Positions 61,082 through 64,000 of a stretch of DNA of 64,000 nt are shown here, piece by piece. Position 1 is the first letter of the stretch, and the number at the start of each line of letters is the position of its first letter. A program made the position numbers and the translations under genes. This DNA is from Pseudomonadales bacterium. Lineage in GTDB: Bacteria; Pseudomonadota; Gammaproteobacteria; Pseudomonadales; Pseudohongiellaceae. The notes under the pieces are model-generated. The model had not been told where the DNA came from and searched no databases. It was given only the letters and a program-made list of their open reading frames with translations. The stretch covers positions 682,001 to 746,000 of the forward strand of contig WLWQ01000002.1 of the NCBI GenBank assembly GCA_012103535.1. The letters are read 5' to 3'.

Positions 61082-61131
61082 ACGCGTTAACTTGTTATCT
61101 GATCAGTGTCCCCTATCTAGAGAGAATATGT

Positions 61132-62070
61132 ATGAAACCATCCAAGACTTGTTGTTTGCATTTTGTTGTGGCTTTTTTTCTATTCTCATGCAGTGAGGAT
61201 ATAGAAAACCAGCCCAATGAGATTATCGTTGAAGATAGTAACACTGTTGCCGAATCTCAGTTTGAAACGCAAGTATCAATTGATACATCGGCGATTAAGC
61301 GTAGGTTGTCGGAAGTCGAGGTTGAATATCAGTATTTTGAAGAACTAGATTCATTCGCGAGTGAATTTTATGAAATTCCAGACGATGACCAATCTAAAAT
61401 GGCGGCACTTGAGTTATTGATAGATGAATTTGTCGATCCAACTATTGGTGAGGTCACGAATCGGCGATATATCGCTGAATACATTATGTCAAACGGATTC
61501 GCAGGAACAGAAATTAGTTCGCGTTCACGAGAAGGTATAGAGTCCATCCTTCCCTCAGACTATAGGTCCATTAGCGACTATTTATTGCAAGTGGCAGCTA
61601 TTTACCAGGTAGAAGGAATAAACGAAATTGTAGATTCGATTTTGTCAGATAGAATTTTTGTTAACGATTCCTCTTCAAACAGCAATGCTCCCTTAAACTA
61701 TTCTGATTTAACGTCAAGAGAATGGACAGCATTGAAAGCTTCGGCGCTACTAGGAAACGAAGTTTCTGTAAATAGTATAATCGTACTAACCGACCGAGCA
61801 GATATTCGATATAAGAGTAGAATACTCGAGCAACTAGCCTATGTTGGAGGCGCCGAAATAACAGACTATCTAGAGCGGGAATTGTATTCAGATGAAACAC
61901 TTAATTCTCAAGGGGTAATTTCGATTTCTACCCCGATAGCGTGGAGTGCCGCAAAGTCACTAGGGCATATTTATAGGTACGACGGATTTCCAGTGCGAAT
62001 AGACTACGAGTATGTCGACGGAAGTGAAGCAATTCTAGAGGAAGTGCGAGAATGGATTGGCGCTCGATAA
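61132..62070 (+). CDS. Lipoprotein with HEAT-like C-terminal half
   Basis: A 312-residue lipoprotein (LFSCSED lipobox). The N-terminal half is rich in Glu/Asp and helical. The C-terminal half (WTALKASALLGNEVSVNSII, KSRILEQLAYVGGAEITDYL, TPIAWSAAKSLGHIYRYDG) resembles HEAT-like helix pairs. No family or function recognised. It starts just after the RAYT element, so its promoter region was replaced or moved by that insertion. Confidence 0.65.
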   Translation: MKPSKTCCLHFVVAFFLFSCSEDIENQPNEIIVEDSNTVAESQFETQVSIDTSAIKRRLSEVEVEYQYFEELDSFASEFYEIPDDDQSKMAALELLIDEFVDPTIGEVTNRRYIAEYIMSNGFAGTEISSRSREGIESILPSDYRSISDYLLQVAAIYQVEGINEIVDSILSDRIFVNDSSSNSNAPLNYSDLTSREWTALKASALLGNEVSVNSIIVLTDRADIRYKSRILEQLAYVGGAEITDYLERELYSDETLNSQGVISISTPIAWSAAKSLGHIYRYDGFPVRIDYEYVDGSEAILEEVREWIGAR

Positions 62071-62086
62071 TTTGGGAGTGAATAGG

Positions 62087-62195
62087 GACAGGTGGATAGA
62101 TTGGACACCCCAATAATCTCTCAAGAAATTAAGCCTTTCGATTAACCCTGATCAAAAAATCAAAGGGGTCAGAGTAATTTGATTTATTAGGATCC
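62087..62195. repeat. Relics of GGGGACA/GGGGTCAGA-type transposon ends
   Basis: Two motifs recur from RAYT-family element ends: AATAGGGACAGG...TTGGACACCCC (62090-62112, imperfect inverted arms) and AAAGGGGTCAGAGTAATTTG (62160-62179). No transposase remains between them. They indicate earlier insertion events of related elements. Confidence 0.5.
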
Positions 62196-62381
62196 AATCT
62201 AGCCAACAGAATACAGAACCTTTTTCTTAACAAAAAATTTCGCCCCAAAATAAATATATTTCCTTCGAAATATTTTCATTTCATCTCCTATCTTCTGGTA
62301 GTAATAGCATTCATCGAAACGCGAATTTTCGTCGATTGTTATTGACTACAAAAATATATTATCTGTTAGGAGATAAACTTA

Positions 62382-63040
62382 ATGAATGTAATAACTAATC
62401 TAAACGGAAATTGGTTTAGAGTTCTGGCGGGCGTTTGCATATCGATATTTTCTTTGAGCGTTGTCGCGGAGACTTATGAAATATCTATTACTAACGTCAC
62501 GCGGGGGAATCATTTACGCCGAGACTGGCTACTACCCATGTTGGTGGCAATCTTTTTACGGTTGGTGCGCCAGCCATTGACGAAGTCATTGATATGGCGG
62601 AAGGCGGTGATGTTTCAGGTTTAATGACACTGCTGGAGTCTGCACCGGAAATTATTACCGATGTGGTGACAGATGACGGTTTGCTTGACCCGGGAATGAA
62701 TTCGGTTTTTACCGTCGAAGGCAATCCTGGGGAATTTTTATCGCTCGTTGCCATGCTCATTCCAACCAATGATGCATTTGTAGCGGTAAATGCGCTCGTG
62801 TTGCCGAGTTCTGGATCGGTTACTTATCGGGCTCTCGTCTATGATGCTGGCAGTGAGTCTAATGATGAGCTGTGCGCCAATATTCCCGGACCGGTATGCG
62901 GAGGAGCGGCAGGATCGCCTGAAGACGATGGTGAAGGATTCGTCCATATTCATGCCGGAATCCACGGCGTTGGTGATCTTGAGCCAGAAAACTACGATTG
63001 GAGAAATCCGGGTGCCATTGTGACTATCACCCTTATGTAG
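62382..63040 (+). pseudogene. Spondin-domain exported protein with a single-base frameshift
   Basis: The first frame (from 62382, signal peptide ending VVAET) reads YEISITNVTRG up to a run of five Gs at 62503-62507. Reading one base later, the same protein continues: SFTPRLATTHVGG, GAPAIDEVIDMAEGGDVSG, NDAFVAVNALVLPSSGSVTY, DAGSESNDELCANIPGPVC, HIHAGIHGVGDLEPENYDWR. This is a complete spondin domain. Adding one G to the run restores one ~220-residue frame. It is therefore a frameshifted, phase-variable, or wrongly called gene. The ribosome site AGGAG is close to the start. Confidence 0.88.
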
Positions 63041-63307
63041 CTCATTGAATTTCTTTTAGTATTCGAGCTTTAGACAGTGGGCGCGGCTACGTGCCTCCTG
63101 CTATCCGTTTTCGGATTTATAAGAATATTCCTACAAAAATCTTAAGGCGATACCTACAATAGGCAACAAATTAAAAAGTTACAAAATAGCGAGGTGATTC
63201 ATACTTCTTGCCAATTCAAACTACTTTAATTCCTAACTTTCAATTAGAATTCTTAACTGTTTTGAGAGTAGTAGAATTGCTCAAGTAGATTTCGCGGAAG
63301 GAAAATT

Positions 63308-63715
63308 ATGGAGACCAGCGAGAAAACATCTTGCCCGAAATGCGGCGGAGATTTGGAGTCCAAAGGGCTTAATATCGAAGAAGATTCATTTGCTTTTGAG
63401 CAGTGCAGCGGCTGTTACGGATTACTCATTCCGGCTGGAGTGACACGCAAATTAAAGGCGAATTGGGGACCCGATACTAATATCGATACTGGCTCAGAGA
63501 CCATCGGTAAGAAATACGACAAAGTCGACGACATCCAATGTCTTAAATGCAATACTCCGATGGATAAAATCGAAGATCCAGAGCAGCCACATATTTGGTA
63601 CGAAAGTTGCCCATCCTGTGGATCGTCGTTCTACGATGCCGGAGAGCTAAAGGACCTGAACGAAAAATCCTTTACCGATCTTCTCAAGCGTTTTACAAAA
63701 GGAACTAGGAAATAA
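63308..63715 (+). CDS. Double zinc-ribbon (zf-TFIIB-like) protein
   Basis: A 135-residue protein with two four-Cys ribbons: CPKCGGDLESKGL...CSGCYG and CLKCNTPMDKI...CPSCGSSFYDAGELKDL. The second ends with the DAGEL motif of the TFIIB-zinc-ribbon family in bacteria. Function unknown; such proteins are small cytoplasmic zinc-binding domains. The region before it (63041-63307) is AT-rich and shows no gene. Confidence 0.85.
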   Translation: METSEKTSCPKCGGDLESKGLNIEEDSFAFEQCSGCYGLLIPAGVTRKLKANWGPDTNIDTGSETIGKKYDKVDDIQCLKCNTPMDKIEDPEQPHIWYESCPSCGSSFYDAGELKDLNEKSFTDLLKRFTKGTRK

Positions 63716-63745
63716 TTAAGCGCGACCATTCAATGTCGCGCCAAA

Positions 63746-64000
63746 CTACTGTTCCATCTCAAATCGGAAAATATAAGGCACGTTGTGCACGGCAACTCCC
63801 AGTCCACTTTCTACTCTCGGCTGAAATTTGAAACGTGCTGCAGCACGTATTGAAGCGCGATTAAAAATGTTTGGCGGTTCCGAATCGACGACTACGATAC
63901 TGTCTTCAAGCACATTGCCCCTCTCGTCTACCGTAAATTCCACCAGGCACCAGCCTTCAATCCCTCTGGATAAAGCGCGGGTAGGATACGAAGGTGTTAC
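63746..64000 (-). CDS. TonB C-terminal domain protein, partial at window edge
   Basis: On the minus strand the frame is open to the window end and reads VTPSYPTRALSRGIEGWCLV, then EFTVDERGNVLEDSIVVVDS, then SIRAAARFKFQPR. This is the conserved TonB C-terminal fold (YP..A...G.EG...V.F.V...G). The start lies outside the window. It would pass energy to outer-membrane receptors or be a TonB-like adapter. A more diverged TonB-C-like domain is in the protein at 44813-46243. Confidence 0.85.
   Translation of the reverse strand, partial: VTPSYPTRALSRGIEGWCLVEFTVDERGNVLEDSIVVVDSEPPNIFNRASIRAAARFKFQPRVESGLGVAVHNVPYIFRFEMEQ

Larger units (their letters stand above)
59996..61116 (+). mobile_element. RAYT-type transposable element with 25-bp perfect terminal inverted repeats
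   Basis: Perfect inverted repeats of 25 bp bound the element (59996-60020 and 61092-61116; both ends read ATAGGGGACACTGATCAG...). The left end has an additional hairpin CAGATAACA (60011-60019) / TGTTATCTG (60037-60045). The two open frames inside encode the transposase, which is interrupted. Element length 1121 bp. No obvious target-site duplication could be verified by eye. Confidence 0.85.

Noticed and set aside
1..64000. CRISPR array or tRNA/rRNA genes
   Set aside because: No regularly spaced direct repeats with unique spacers were seen apart from the coding repeats at 54.2-56.4 kb, and no tRNA T-loop/anticodon arrangement was recognised.

Overview
The window looks like a chromosome segment of a free-living, probably marine, aerobic gammaproteobacterium. 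The base composition is moderate (mid-40s % GC by eye). It is rich in secreted lipoproteins, Tat-exported cofactor enzymes, beta-propellers, peptidases and small uncharacterised families (DUF6152, DUF6351, DUF6768, DUF1501, DUF4159). I could not assign a genus. An OM182/Pseudohongiella-like heterotroph is a guess from gene content only. I saw no tRNA, rRNA or CRISPR array.

Layout. 0-11 kb: PQQ-dependent dehydrogenase, NHL propeller, Old Yellow Enzyme, exported amidase, B3-type metallo-beta-lactamase-fold protein with a GOB-like Gln ligand, MFS exporter, CNT nucleoside transporter (TTG start) and M28 peptidase. 11-18 kb: a DUF1501/c-type cytochrome pair, then a compact operon of EF-hand protein, ECF sigma, putative anti-sigma, CpxP/Metal_resist-like protein and DUF1653. 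18-31 kb: a second NHL protein, korAB, a PhoX-like (DUF839) protein, a gluconate-dehydrogenase-like pair (subunit 3 plus GMC flavoprotein), acyltransferase 3, an AMP-ligase-like protein, MFS, and a lipoprotein/DUF6152 pair. 31-46 kb: GNAT, a HupE/cytochrome c operon, DUF6351, a second ECF sigma with DUF6768, K+ channel, M20 peptidase, cupin, DUF4159 and a TonB-C-domain protein. 46-50 kb: three tandem paralogues, each a polytopic membrane protein with a C-terminal Fis-type HTH. 50.7-59.7 kb: a secreted Rhs/YD-repeat system. 59.7-64 kb: a RAYT-type transposable element, its non-autonomous relative and several damaged genes.

The most unusual content is in three places. (1) The Rhs locus is divided at the boundary between its YD-repeat shell and its Rhs core. 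A translationally coupled second polypeptide supplies its own signal peptide, nine ~82-residue repeats, two LRR patches and a seven-bladed FG-GAP-like propeller before the core. The first polypeptide also carries an in-frame TAA. (2) A structured repeat of about 100-150 bp occurs three times between 41.0 and 44.0 kb. Each copy starts exactly at a gene stop codon and has the same order: 3-nt-loop hairpin, spacer, second hairpin, conserved box, further hairpins. It appears to be an undescribed 3'-end repeat family. (3) Three consecutive membrane-embedded Fis-HTH regulators stand divergent to the Rhs locus, across a 0.8 kb AT-rich intergenic region with inverted and direct repeats.

From 50 kb onward the sequence shows several lesions: in-frame stops in the Rhs and RAYT genes, a one-base G-run frameshift in a spondin-domain gene, and a gene remnant caught between two elements. 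Either this is a decaying accessory region or some of these are assembly or sequencing errors. Read-level checking is needed to decide.
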